53,097 nt of DNA from Candidatus Aenigmatarchaeota archaeon (GTDB lineage: Archaea; Aenigmatarchaeota; Aenigmatarchaeia; QMZP01). Positions within the stretch are counted from its first letter, which is position 1, and each line of letters opens with the position of its first letter. The stretch spans positions 1-53,097 of the forward strand of contig JACPNN010000006.1 of NCBI GenBank assembly GCA_016185435.1, given 5' to 3'. The notes beneath the pieces are model-generated. The model ran no database searches. It was not told the origin of the DNA and worked only from the letters and a program-made list of their open reading frames with translations. Of the stretch, positions 46,812 through 53,097 are shown one piece after another. A program made the position numbers and the translations under genes.

Positions 46812-48452
46812 TTAAGCCGCCTCCAGGATTCGTTTCGCCTCCGTGCTCCTTATAGGTATTTTGTTCAGCACTAATCGCATTATTGAGTCCTTATCCTTGT
46901 AATAAAGGTTGATCGCACTGGCTACTGCGAATAAATCAAAGGTCTCATTCTCATACAGCCATGAAAGAACCTTTTCCCTGTCATCAATTTCCTTCATGAG
47001 GGCATTGTATGAAATGCCGGTTTTGAATGATATCCTTCTGACGACCTCAGACTGCTGGATTGAGTCCCTGAACTCGTCTGTTGCCGGTATCCAGTAAAAC
47101 AGTTTGATTGTATGCGCCTTGCTTGTTTCGCTGTCCACTGACTGGATTTCAAAAATATTCTTCACCCTTCTGGCAGACTCGCCCTTTTCCTTGGCATTCG
47201 TCATTATGATCACATAGTCAAGGGCCTCTATCAGAGTCGGCGAGAGCTCTATTGGAGGGGTCGTAAGCCTTTTGATTATGTCATCCACGCTTGCCGCATG
47301 CATGGTTCCGAGGGAGGAATGGCCGCTGGCCATGCCTTGGAACATCACATAGGCCTCCTCTCCTCTTATCTCGCCGACAATTGCGTAGTCAGGCTTCATT
47401 CTGAAGCTCTCCTTGAGGAGGTCGAAAAGCGTTATCTCCCCATATCTTTTTCCGCCGGATTCGAGAAGCCCGAAGCCTGTCCTCGTGACAGCAGGGATCC
47501 AGTTTTTATGCGGGATGTTTATCTCCCTCGTGTCCTCTATGCTTATCACTTTTTTCTCAGGCCGTATGAAAATGCTGATGCTGTTCAGGAGGGCTGTTTT
47601 GCCTGTCGACGAGCCTCCGCAGATAAGCATGCTTGTTCCATGCTCGATGGCAAGCCAGAGGTATGCCATCATCTTTGTCGATGATGTGCCCATTTTAATG
47701 AGATCTGTCGGTGAAAACGGATTCTTCCTGAAGCGCCGGATGGAGAATGTGGGTCCTCTTGTGGTCACGTCCTTTGCCAGGCTGGCCTGCACCCTGCTCC
47801 CGTCCGGCAGGGAGCCGTCAAGCAATGGCAGGGCGTAGGAAACGTATTTGCCGCATTTTTCCGCAAGCTTTATGACAAAATTGTTCGCATACTCGGCATC
47901 ATGAAAATATATGTTTGTTTCCAGAGAGCCGAATCTCCTGTGGACAATGTACACAGGAAGCCCTATGCCTGGGCATCCTATATCCTCGACATTGGGATCA
48001 TGCATAATAGGCTCTATCTCATTCAGCCCGACAAAATCCCTGAAGATGTAGTACATTATTTTCCTATACTCGTTTCCGATAAAGGTTATGCTCTCATCTT
48101 CGACTATATCAGTAAGTTTCTCCTTCAGATAGTCGATTGATTGTTTTGTATCCCTGAATACTGAGGAGCTTACATCTATTTTTTCGGCCAGCCTGGTTTT
48201 TATGGCCTCAAGCTTGTTCTTTTCCGCCTCTGTCAGGCGGGGCTCGACAACGCTGTAAACAAGCTGTTTTTTTCCACTTTTCCATTCTATATGGGCATAC
48301 GCGAGCTTGAGAAGAAGGGGATATTTTATGTCGACAGCCTTTATGGAAGCGACTGGAGGAACGTCCACGATAAGCTTTGGCTCCCTGACCGAAAAGGCGG
48401 GCAAAGTCTTGCTATCCGTGACCGGTTTTTCCAGCATATATCTAATTTCCAT
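46812..48452 (-). CDS. Type II/IV secretion ATPase (PilB/VirB11/ArlI-like)
   Basis: A 546-residue assembly motor. An N-terminal domain (about 1-130) precedes the RecA-like core with ICGGSSTGKTALL (Walker A), IEDTREINIPH (Asp box), VGEIRGEEAYVMFQ (Walker B) and HSSLGTMHA (His box). It would power assembly of the class III signal-peptide pseudopilins encoded at 14531 and 39790. No TadC/PilC-like membrane partner is adjacent. ATG 48452 is chosen over 48524 because CAATTTATTTC at 48483-48493 (minus strand) suits it. Confidence 0.9.
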   Translation of the reverse strand: MEIRYMLEKPVTDSKTLPAFSVREPKLIVDVPPVASIKAVDIKYPLLLKLAYAHIEWKSGKKQLVYSVVEPRLTEAEKNKLEAIKTRLAEKIDVSSSVFRDTKQSIDYLKEKLTDIVEDESITFIGNEYRKIMYYIFRDFVGLNEIEPIMHDPNVEDIGCPGIGLPVYIVHRRFGSLETNIYFHDAEYANNFVIKLAEKCGKYVSYALPLLDGSLPDGSRVQASLAKDVTTRGPTFSIRRFRKNPFSPTDLIKMGTSSTKMMAYLWLAIEHGTSMLICGGSSTGKTALLNSISIFIRPEKKVISIEDTREINIPHKNWIPAVTRTGFGLLESGGKRYGEITLFDLLKESFRMKPDYAIVGEIRGEEAYVMFQGMASGHSSLGTMHAASVDDIIKRLTTPPIELSPTLIEALDYVIIMTNAKEKGESARRVKNIFEIQSVDSETSKAHTIKLFYWIPATDEFRDSIQQSEVVRRISFKTGISYNALMKEIDDREKVLSWLYENETFDLFAVASAINLYYKDKDSIMRLVLNKIPIRSTEAKRILEAA

Positions 48453-48610
48453 TGGAAGTAAATAAAGCCATGTCCTGAATCTGAAATAAATTGTGCTGCT
48501 GAAGGCCTTTTGGATGCAATTCATGTTGAATATTTGTCTTCTTTTAGCTGTCTGAGGCTCTGTTGTTCATTTTTTATGCATTTTATCTCTACCGGATTGT
48601 GAGAAGTTTT

Positions 48611-48722
48611 GAGCCTTTGGCTCGAAATTTGGGTCGAGCTACAGGTACATTACAGAGCGAGCTTCAAAATCCGTGTTATGTGCCTCAAAGGGTTCGACGA
48701 GTGTGGCGAGGAGAAAGTCGCC
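48611..48722 (+). repeat. Hairpin-rich segment in the 48453-48762 gap
   Basis: The 310-base space between the ATPase and the next gene has GAGCC-TTT-GGCTC (48611-48623), GCTCGA/TCGAGC (48620-48639, mutually exclusive with the first) and GGCGA/TCGCC (48705-48722). A 75-codon frame crosses it (48563-48790) but has no promoter and lies over the hairpins. It may be a non-coding RNA or dispersed repeat. Confidence 0.4.
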
Positions 48723-48762
48723 GAGCCGAACTTTTATATTCTCACAATTTTAACACTATTCT

Positions 48763-49029
48763 ATGGGAAATAGAAAATGGTATCGCATAGATGCTGTATT
48801 TGGCCACGGAGTAAACACAACTGTAGACCTTTATGTTTATGCACGAGACGCCCTAGCAGCTCTCACTACATACAAGCATTTCCCTGGAATAAAAAAACAT
48901 AAGTTTCCAAATATCATACAAATAACAGATGAAGAAGCACTTCAATTAGAACAAAAGATAATAGAAGAGTGCTATCCTCTCAGAAAAACAAAAAGTAATG
49001 GATATCTTCCCGGTTTTCTAGACTTGTAA
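48763..49029 (+). CDS. Small orphan protein with its own promoter
   Basis: An 88-residue protein of unknown family. It starts MGNRKWYRIDAVFGHG, then VDLYVYARDALAALTTYKHFPGIKKHKFP and a helical ITDEEALQLEQKIIEE, a plausible small alpha-beta domain with a basic patch. CTTTTATAT at 48731-48739 is 27 bases before the ATG, so a leaderless gene is well supported. Composition is AT-rich relative to its neighbours, which hints at transfer. Confidence 0.6.
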   Translation: MGNRKWYRIDAVFGHGVNTTVDLYVYARDALAALTTYKHFPGIKKHKFPNIIQITDEEALQLEQKIIEECYPLRKTKSNGYLPGFLDL

Positions 49030-49116
49030 ATTTTGTGAGTCTCGGCGATTGTGCATAATATTTGTCATGTGCTCTTTTGGAAAAGCTTTTTTTATCATTG
49101 TCCTTGATTTGCACAG

Positions 49117-49168
49117 TAACTTCATGTAGCCAGTCTGCCGCAAGCTGCAGCTGGACGGCCTGAAGTTA
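49117..49168 (-). terminator. Long stem-loop at the end of the MetE/MTHFR operon
   Basis: On the minus strand TAACTTCA (including the stop codon) pairs with TGAAGTTA 36 bases later; inside, CCAGCTGC pairs with GCAG-A-CTGG. It is the 3' boundary of the three-gene operon, either a termination aid or mRNA stabiliser. Confidence 0.4.
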
Positions 49169-50062
49169 AAACTGCCTATATACAGCTGCCAGCTTCCTGA
49201 GCATCTTGGCTGCCAGTGAAGTGTTGTATGCCATTATATGCTCCACATTGATGCCCAGCGGCATTTCAAGCCGCGAGCCGAAATCGAGGATATCCTCCAG
49301 GATCTCCTGGCAGATTTCCATGCTTTCCCGGGCCTTATCATGTGCGGCTGCAAGCCTCTGCTCGGCATGGTGCGGTATTTCAACTCCCAGCCATTTCAGA
49401 AAATATATGTCCTTGTCCGACGAGACTGGCGCCAGGCTGATGAAAAGCCTTTTAGCCTTTGTGCTCTTCCTTTTGCACAGCAAATGGTAATCCTTCAGCA
49501 GGTTTTTGAATGACCGGGATTCATAAAGAACCTGGCTTACAAAAAATTCAATGCCGTGGCCTGATTTTTTCAAAAGCCTCTCAGGCTCGTCAAGTCTTGT
49601 AGGTATTGTTATCCCGCCAAGCAGGATTTCCGGGCTGAAATGACGGGCAATGTCACAGAACTCTGTTACTGAAGGGCCGGGGTAGGTTTTTTTGCCGCTT
49701 TCGCCTCCGACTGCCACAATGTTTCCCATCCCTTTTTTCAGGGCATGCCCGATCCACAGCCTTTGCTCCTCCGGGCTTTCGTAGACAGTGCATCTGTTTA
49801 TCACGGCTTCAAAGCCGCAGGACTGAAGCGCGGAGCCATAGGATACGGGGTCCTCTTTTTCCATGTAGGCGATATTCCTTGGCCCGTTCCTGCTTTCATT
49901 CCTGATTTCCGGTATATTGATGGCATCGACATTTATGCCTTCCAGAATATCAGCTATTTCTTTTGATGCTTGAACAAGACCTCTGCCCTTTACAGGGGGG
50001 ACAACCTCGAAAAGCGCCGCATGCCCGTTGCCCAGGACTTTCTCCCTAAAGCTTTCCTTCAT
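49166..50062 (-). CDS. Methylenetetrahydrofolate reductase-like protein
   Basis: A 298-residue TIM-barrel of the MTHFR family, which makes methyl-tetrahydrofolate for methionine synthesis. The start FEVVPPVKGRG matches the F-E-x-x-P strand of MetF, NIVAVGGESGKKTYPG the GGDxP-type loop (here without the Asp-Pro), and FFVSQVLYE the conserved FxxTQ region (Ser for Thr). These changes suggest a divergent member, perhaps with another cofactor partner. It overlaps the MetE-C gene by 17 bases, so the two are co-translated. Confidence 0.78.
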   Translation of the reverse strand: MKESFREKVLGNGHAALFEVVPPVKGRGLVQASKEIADILEGINVDAINIPEIRNESRNGPRNIAYMEKEDPVSYGSALQSCGFEAVINRCTVYESPEEQRLWIGHALKKGMGNIVAVGGESGKKTYPGPSVTEFCDIARHFSPEILLGGITIPTRLDEPERLLKKSGHGIEFFVSQVLYESRSFKNLLKDYHLLCKRKSTKAKRLFISLAPVSSDKDIYFLKWLGVEIPHHAEQRLAAAHDKARESMEICQEILEDILDFGSRLEMPLGINVEHIMAYNTSLAAKMLRKLAAVYRQF

Positions 50063-51170
50063 AAGACATCCTGGCCAGTCCGGCCCCCTCAGCCATATTT
50101 CTGAGCTTGCTGAATGCTATGTCCCAGCTCCTTGTCCTGAGCCCGCAGTCAGGGTTCACAAATATCCTTTCCGGATCAAGGATTCTTGCCGCATAAAGTA
50201 TCCTGTCCCGTACAAGCTCCCGGGGCTCTATGAAATTGTTATGGACATCAATGACCCCGAGGCCGATCTCCCTGTTGTCATTGTACTCATTGAATAACTC
50301 CAGAGACGCATAGCCTTTCCTTCTCTCGTCATCCCTGTTGGCGAATTCCAGGGCAAATTGGGAGCATTTCTTCATCTCAAGGATGTGCGGAAACAGGCGC
50401 CTGTAGTCCGAAAAGCAGATATGCATGCTGAATTTGCAGTCCAGGCCCTTTACAGATTCATTGAAGGATTCCGCAAGTATTGGTATTTCGTTTGCGTGGG
50501 TGGCAGCAGCAGGCTCATCCACCTGAATGAAGCTGCATCCTGCGTCTATAAGGCCTTTGAACAGAGGCTGCATGACATTCTTTGCCAGATCGAGGGCGAA
50601 TGCCGATTTGGCTCTGTATCTTGCCTCCTTTGGATCAGACGAGGCTGAAAACTTCCTTGTGTAGAACTCATTGAAGGACCAGTCGGCAAGCGTGTAGGCG
50701 CCTGTCAGGGGCAGCTTGATGGGTTTTGATGCATTGTTCTTGGTAAAAAGAAATTCTTCCAGATGGTAATTTTTCTTCAGGGCGGGAGGGGATACCACAG
50801 CAGCCTTCTTGTAATACTTGCTGTCAAAGCTCCTTGTGTGCCCGTGAAACACAAACCCATTTATGTTTTCTATGGCTTCCTGGTACATCTCTGTCCTGAA
50901 CTGCTCCCCGCTGAAAACGATATCCAGTCCTGCCTTCTCGCAGAGCTTTATGGCAAAGAGGGACGAAAACTCTGTTATTCTTTTTCGTGATTCCGGGGTC
51001 AGCTCCTTTTTCAGAAGCTCTGCAAGAGCGGCGCTGTTTATTCCCAATATTTCAGACCATTTCCTGATGTCCTGATAGTCATGCTCTGCCAAAGCGTTAT
51101 TCTGAATCTTCTTCACCCTCCAGTTGGGCTTGGCCAGGCTGCCTATTTCCTGCGTCTGAAAGAGCTTCAT
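50046..51170 (-). CDS. MetE C-terminal-domain methionine synthase
   Basis: A 374-residue cobalamin-independent methionine synthase barrel. Zinc ligands of the family are kept: His and Cys in MHICFSDY, Glu in FALEFANRD and Cys in NPDCGLRTRSW. The start MKLFQTQEIGSLAKP and the FIQVDEPA strand are family marks. It corresponds to the catalytic half of bacterial MetE; the N-terminal half is encoded separately by the next gene upstream, with a 4-base ATGA overlap. The methyl donor is not certain: archaeal relatives may use corrinoid or pterin donors. Confidence 0.85.
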   Translation of the reverse strand: MKLFQTQEIGSLAKPNWRVKKIQNNALAEHDYQDIRKWSEILGINSAALAELLKKELTPESRKRITEFSSLFAIKLCEKAGLDIVFSGEQFRTEMYQEAIENINGFVFHGHTRSFDSKYYKKAAVVSPPALKKNYHLEEFLFTKNNASKPIKLPLTGAYTLADWSFNEFYTRKFSASSDPKEARYRAKSAFALDLAKNVMQPLFKGLIDAGCSFIQVDEPAAATHANEIPILAESFNESVKGLDCKFSMHICFSDYRRLFPHILEMKKCSQFALEFANRDDERRKGYASLELFNEYNDNREIGLGVIDVHNNFIEPRELVRDRILYAARILDPERIFVNPDCGLRTRSWDIAFSKLRNMAEGAGLARMSYEGKL

Positions 51171-52126
51171 GGATTTGCCAGCAGGCGGGCTGCCTCCTTC
51201 AATATGGACATTTTTTTGGCGGCGATGGAATAGGGCAGGAATTCGAGGTCGCAGTTTGGCGTGAGATAAAGCCTTTCAGGGTTCACTGATTCGGCAAAAG
51301 CTCTGGCCTGCCTGGCAATGTTTTCGGGGTCCTCAAGAAAGCTGGACCTCGAATCTATGCAGCCCAAGGAAACGGATTTCAGGCTTATGCCGAGATTCCT
51401 GATAGAGGTTTCTGTAAAATCTATGTCCAGGCCGGAAAAGGGCAGTTCTGGGATGAAATCGATTATATGGGTTATATCGCCAAAAAAGAGGTTGAGGGAA
51501 GTTCCGGCTTTCACCCCGTCAAACATCATCCGGTAGTTTTCAATAATGCCCTTCCGCCTGTTTTCGCCTGGCCTTGTTTCCGCATATGCCAGCGCAGGCT
51601 CGGAGAACCTTATGTAGTTTATGCCTAACTTTTCCAGTTCCTTTGCGACAGCGTTCAATATCACTGAAAACTCCTGCATCAGTTTCTGCCTGTCATGGTA
51701 ATAGCTGTCCTCGGACAGGACTGAAAAGGTGTATGGTCCGGGGAGGTTGATTATTTTTGGAAAATCTCCTTTCACCCATTCCTTGAACAGATACTTCTGG
51801 ATAAAAGGCCCGTTCAGGGCCAGCCTGCCTGTTATTACAGGCTGCCTGAAAAAGGTGTTGTTTTCAAAATATCTTGTCACTCCTCCCGCCTTCACGCCTC
51901 CGAGGCTCTCGGAAAAAGGCCTGAAGATGTCATCCCACAGGAGCATTCCGTCAGTTATAAAGCTGAACCCTTCCTTCCTCTGCATTTCTACCAGCTCTCT
52001 TGCATCCGCCTCAAAGGCCTTCCGGACATCTTCCTTTGAGCACCTTTTGTGAGCAAAATCCCTGGTGGCCTGTATAAGCTTCTCGCTTCTGGGGAATATG
52101 CCTGAGGCATGGAAACCGACATTCAT
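51167..52126 (-). CDS. MetE N-terminal-domain-like protein
   Basis: A 319-residue barrel resembling the N-terminal half of MetE: INYIRFSEPALAY, LNLFFGDITHIIDFIPELPF and DIDF, then SLGCIDSRSSF and the end LYLTPNCDLEFLP. The zinc-binding HxC is replaced (NLF), as in true MetE-N domains, so it should not bind zinc but may hold the folate tail. It leads the MetE-N/MetE-C/MTHFR operon; minus-strand ATTAATA near 52152 gives a leaderless start. The 52127-52198 gap has ATTCC-TAAA-GGAAT (52167-52180), a possible operator. Confidence 0.82.
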   Translation of the reverse strand: MNVGFHASGIFPRSEKLIQATRDFAHKRCSKEDVRKAFEADARELVEMQRKEGFSFITDGMLLWDDIFRPFSESLGGVKAGGVTRYFENNTFFRQPVITGRLALNGPFIQKYLFKEWVKGDFPKIINLPGPYTFSVLSEDSYYHDRQKLMQEFSVILNAVAKELEKLGINYIRFSEPALAYAETRPGENRRKGIIENYRMMFDGVKAGTSLNLFFGDITHIIDFIPELPFSGLDIDFTETSIRNLGISLKSVSLGCIDSRSSFLEDPENIARQARAFAESVNPERLYLTPNCDLEFLPYSIAAKKMSILKEAARLLANP

Positions 52127-52198
52127 AAGCTTCTATTGGTGAATCTGTATTAATGCCTTCCTAATGGATTATTCCTAAAGGAATTAAACAGAAGCAAT

Positions 52199-52372
52199 TT
52201 ATTTCCCGCCCTTTCTTATGGGTCTCAGCTGTTTGGCCTTGCATTTCCTGCACTTGACCTTGCCTGCCTTCACCTTGATGAGGTCTGCCCTTAATCTGGC
52301 GCCGCACTTCATGCAGATAAACACGCGGTTGAAGAGCCTGTTATCGGCCTCCGGGAATCTCTGCTTGACCAT
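52199..52372 (-). CDS. rpl40e: Ribosomal protein L40e
   Basis: A 57-residue large-subunit protein with the L40e ribbon: CMKC at residues 20-23 and CRKC at about 40-43, followed by the basic tail KQLRPIRKGGK. Start 52372 (MVKQRFPEADNRLFNRVFIC) matches the family; the longer frame enters the promoter. It shares a TTTAAA box at 52397-52402 with the divergent Cbf5-like gene. Confidence 0.93.
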   Translation of the reverse strand: MVKQRFPEADNRLFNRVFICMKCGARLRADLIKVKAGKVKCRKCKAKQLRPIRKGGK

Positions 52373-52396
52373 AATCAATATCTGATGGAGAAAGTA

Positions 52397-52402
52397 TTTA
52401 AA
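52397..52402. promoter_or_regulatory. Symmetric TATA box between L40e and cbf5
   Basis: TTTAAA lies 23-27 bases from both divergent starts (52372 and 52423), in a gap of exactly 50 bases, like the box at 34727-34732. One palindromic TATA element may serve both leaderless genes. Confidence 0.5.
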
Positions 52403-52422
52403 TTGACTTTGCAACGCGTCAT

Positions 52423-53097
52423 ATGGATGGGATTTTTATAGTCGACAAGCCGGTTGGAGTGACGTCAGGGGCGGCTGCAGGGATGGTGAGAAGATGCCTG
52501 AAAGCGGAAAAGAGCGGCCATGCGGGAAGCCTTGATAAGAATGCGTCAGGCATGCTTATTGTCGCAGTCGATAAAGGGGTGAAGCTCCTGCAGCCTCTCT
52601 CTTCTCTCGACAAGGTGTACCATGCCGCAGTTTCCATCCATGATGACAGGGATGAAGGCAGCATAAGGAAAGTTTTGGTGAGTTTTATTGGTGAAAACAT
52701 TCAAATCCCGCCAAAAAGATCTGCTGTTTCAAGGAAGAAAAGGGCAAGGAATGTCTATTCTCTGGCCCTTATCGGGGTGAAAGGCAGGAAGGTTCATGTC
52801 GAGATCCATTGCCAGTCAGGCTTTTATGTCAGGCGCTTTGCGGCGCAGCTGGGGGAGAAGCTGGGATGCAATTCCCACCTCTCGTCCCTGAGGAGGATTT
52901 CCATAGGCCCTTTTGGGGAAGCAGAGATGAGGGAAATAAATTTGATATCATCACAGGGAGCGTGTCTAATTATTCACCCACCAGCCATTCCCAGCCAGCC
53001 TGACTCTCAGATATATCTTAACCTGATAAGCGATGACCCTCAGTACGCTCCTCACATAAGTTGTTCTCCTCAGCCTCGTGTCCAATCTGTCCCCAAA
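52423..53097 (+). CDS. cbf5: Cbf5/TruB-like tRNA/rRNA pseudouridine synthase, broken at 3' end
   Basis: The frame stays open to the window end, but homology covers only about residues 1-175. DKPVGVTS, GHAGSLDKNASGML (catalytic Asp in SLD) and the Cbf5-like PPKRSAVSRKKRARNVYSL, GFYVRRFAAQLGEKLG and RRISIGPFGE are clear. In archaea Cbf5 is the catalytic protein of H/ACA RNPs and continues into a PUA domain of about 80 residues. Here the sequence switches at 52958 into the IS end, so the PUA part is missing or lies beyond the element. Codons after 52957 are IS sequence, not enzyme. Confidence 0.8.
   Translation, partial: MDGIFIVDKPVGVTSGAAAGMVRRCLKAEKSGHAGSLDKNASGMLIVAVDKGVKLLQPLSSLDKVYHAAVSIHDDRDEGSIRKVLVSFIGENIQIPPKRSAVSRKKRARNVYSLALIGVKGRKVHVEIHCQSGFYVRRFAAQLGEKLGCNSHLSSLRRISIGPFGEAEMREINLISSQGACLIIHPPAIPSQPDSQIYLNLISDDPQYAPHISCSPQPRVQSVPK
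52958..53097 (-). mobile_element. Insertion sequence end (transposase 3' side), partial
   Basis: Begins with the terminal repeat GAGCGTGTCTAA (52958-52969), matching the minus-strand end at 140. Like the left segment it is exactly 140 bases long, which suggests both contig ends stop one k-mer overlap into a repeated element. It interrupts the Cbf5-like gene after about 178 codons. Confidence 0.6.
52966..53097 (-). CDS. Transposase C-terminus (partial)
   Basis: Minus-strand frame open at the window edge, 43 residues ending in TAG inside the terminal repeat. It is Arg-rich with RRTTYVRSVLRVIAYQVK then LAGNGWW, compatible with the basic helical end of an IS transposase. The family cannot be named from this piece. 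Confidence 0.45.
   Translation of the reverse strand, partial: FGDRLDTRLRRTTYVRSVLRVIAYQVKIYLRVRLAGNGWWVNN

Noticed and set aside
48563-48790. 75-codon plus-strand frame
   Set aside because: It overlaps hairpins and the promoter of the gene at 48763, and has no promoter or ribosome-binding site.
1-53097. CRISPR array, rRNA genes or prophage block
   Set aside because: No regularly spaced repeats, no rRNA-like stretches and no run of phage structural genes were seen.

Overview
The window is a stretch of archaeal chromosome. This is supported by ribosomal proteins found only in archaea and eukaryotes (L44e, S27e, S17e, L40e), aIF2-alpha, aIF5B, SRP54, prefoldin beta, GINS, the termination nuclease FttA/aCPSF1, a proteasome beta subunit, transcription factor S, Spt5, SecE, AglB and endonuclease Q. 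It is also supported by TATA boxes about 26 bases before many start codons, which implies mostly leaderless mRNAs. The gene mix (class III signal-peptide pseudopilins, lamin-tail and thrombospondin-like secreted proteins, tandem lipoproteins, many small zinc-ribbon proteins) looks DPANN-like, perhaps Woesearchaeota or Pacearchaeota. That placement is inference and no 16S rRNA is present.

Layout. Bases 1-140 and 52958-53097 look like the two opposite ends of one insertion sequence (shared 12-bp terminal inverted repeat), so the contig sits between two IS copies. 157-6378: TrmB-type regulator, zinc-ribbon protein, thymidylate kinase, GINS, then a translation/targeting run (L44e, S27e, aIF2-alpha, SRP54, prefoldin beta, UPF0147, SepF). 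6409-11689: FttA, proteasome beta, a DUF1512 protein and endonuclease Q with a C-terminal PCNA-binding motif. 11699-15019: three tandem lipoprotein genes divergent from a pseudopilin gene. 15064-18385: aldehyde dehydrogenase, NAD(P)H-hydrate dehydratase, sugar-nucleotide dehydratase. 18456-21733: SecE-Spt5-L11 facing the L1-L10-L12 operon. 21843-28431: KaiC-like ATPase, a small HExxH membrane protein, aIF5B, PAP2 phosphatase, an AbrB/PIN toxin-antitoxin pair, HtpX, AK6 adenylate kinase, RNase Z. 28526-29722: an AT-rich two-gene cassette of unknown function, the best candidate for an undescribed system. 29793-35772: N-glycosylation genes (GT4, GT39-like, AglB, AglH-like). 35830-39615: a CBS/HPF-like fusion, signal peptidase, TFS, a lone DNA methyltransferase, S17e. 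39674-46313: tRNA-Phe, a LamG pseudopilin, tRNA-Asn, a CBS protein, a lamin-tail protein, a tRNA-Arg split by two introns, MinD, glycyl-tRNA synthetase. 46407-52126: degenerate Nudix protein, type IV pilus/VirB11-like ATPase, an orphan small gene, and an operon of separate MetE-N, MetE-C and MTHFR-like genes. 52199-53097: L40e divergent from a Cbf5-like pseudouridine synthase that runs into the right-hand IS.

Functionally the window combines core information processing (replication, RNA termination, translation, protein export) with a surface-building programme: pseudopilins, secretion ATPase, signal peptidase, lipoproteins and N-glycosylation. Accessory DNA is limited to the IS ends, the AT-rich cassette, the methyltransferase patch, the toxin-antitoxin pair and the structured region near 48.6 kb. 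I saw no CRISPR array, rRNA gene or prophage.
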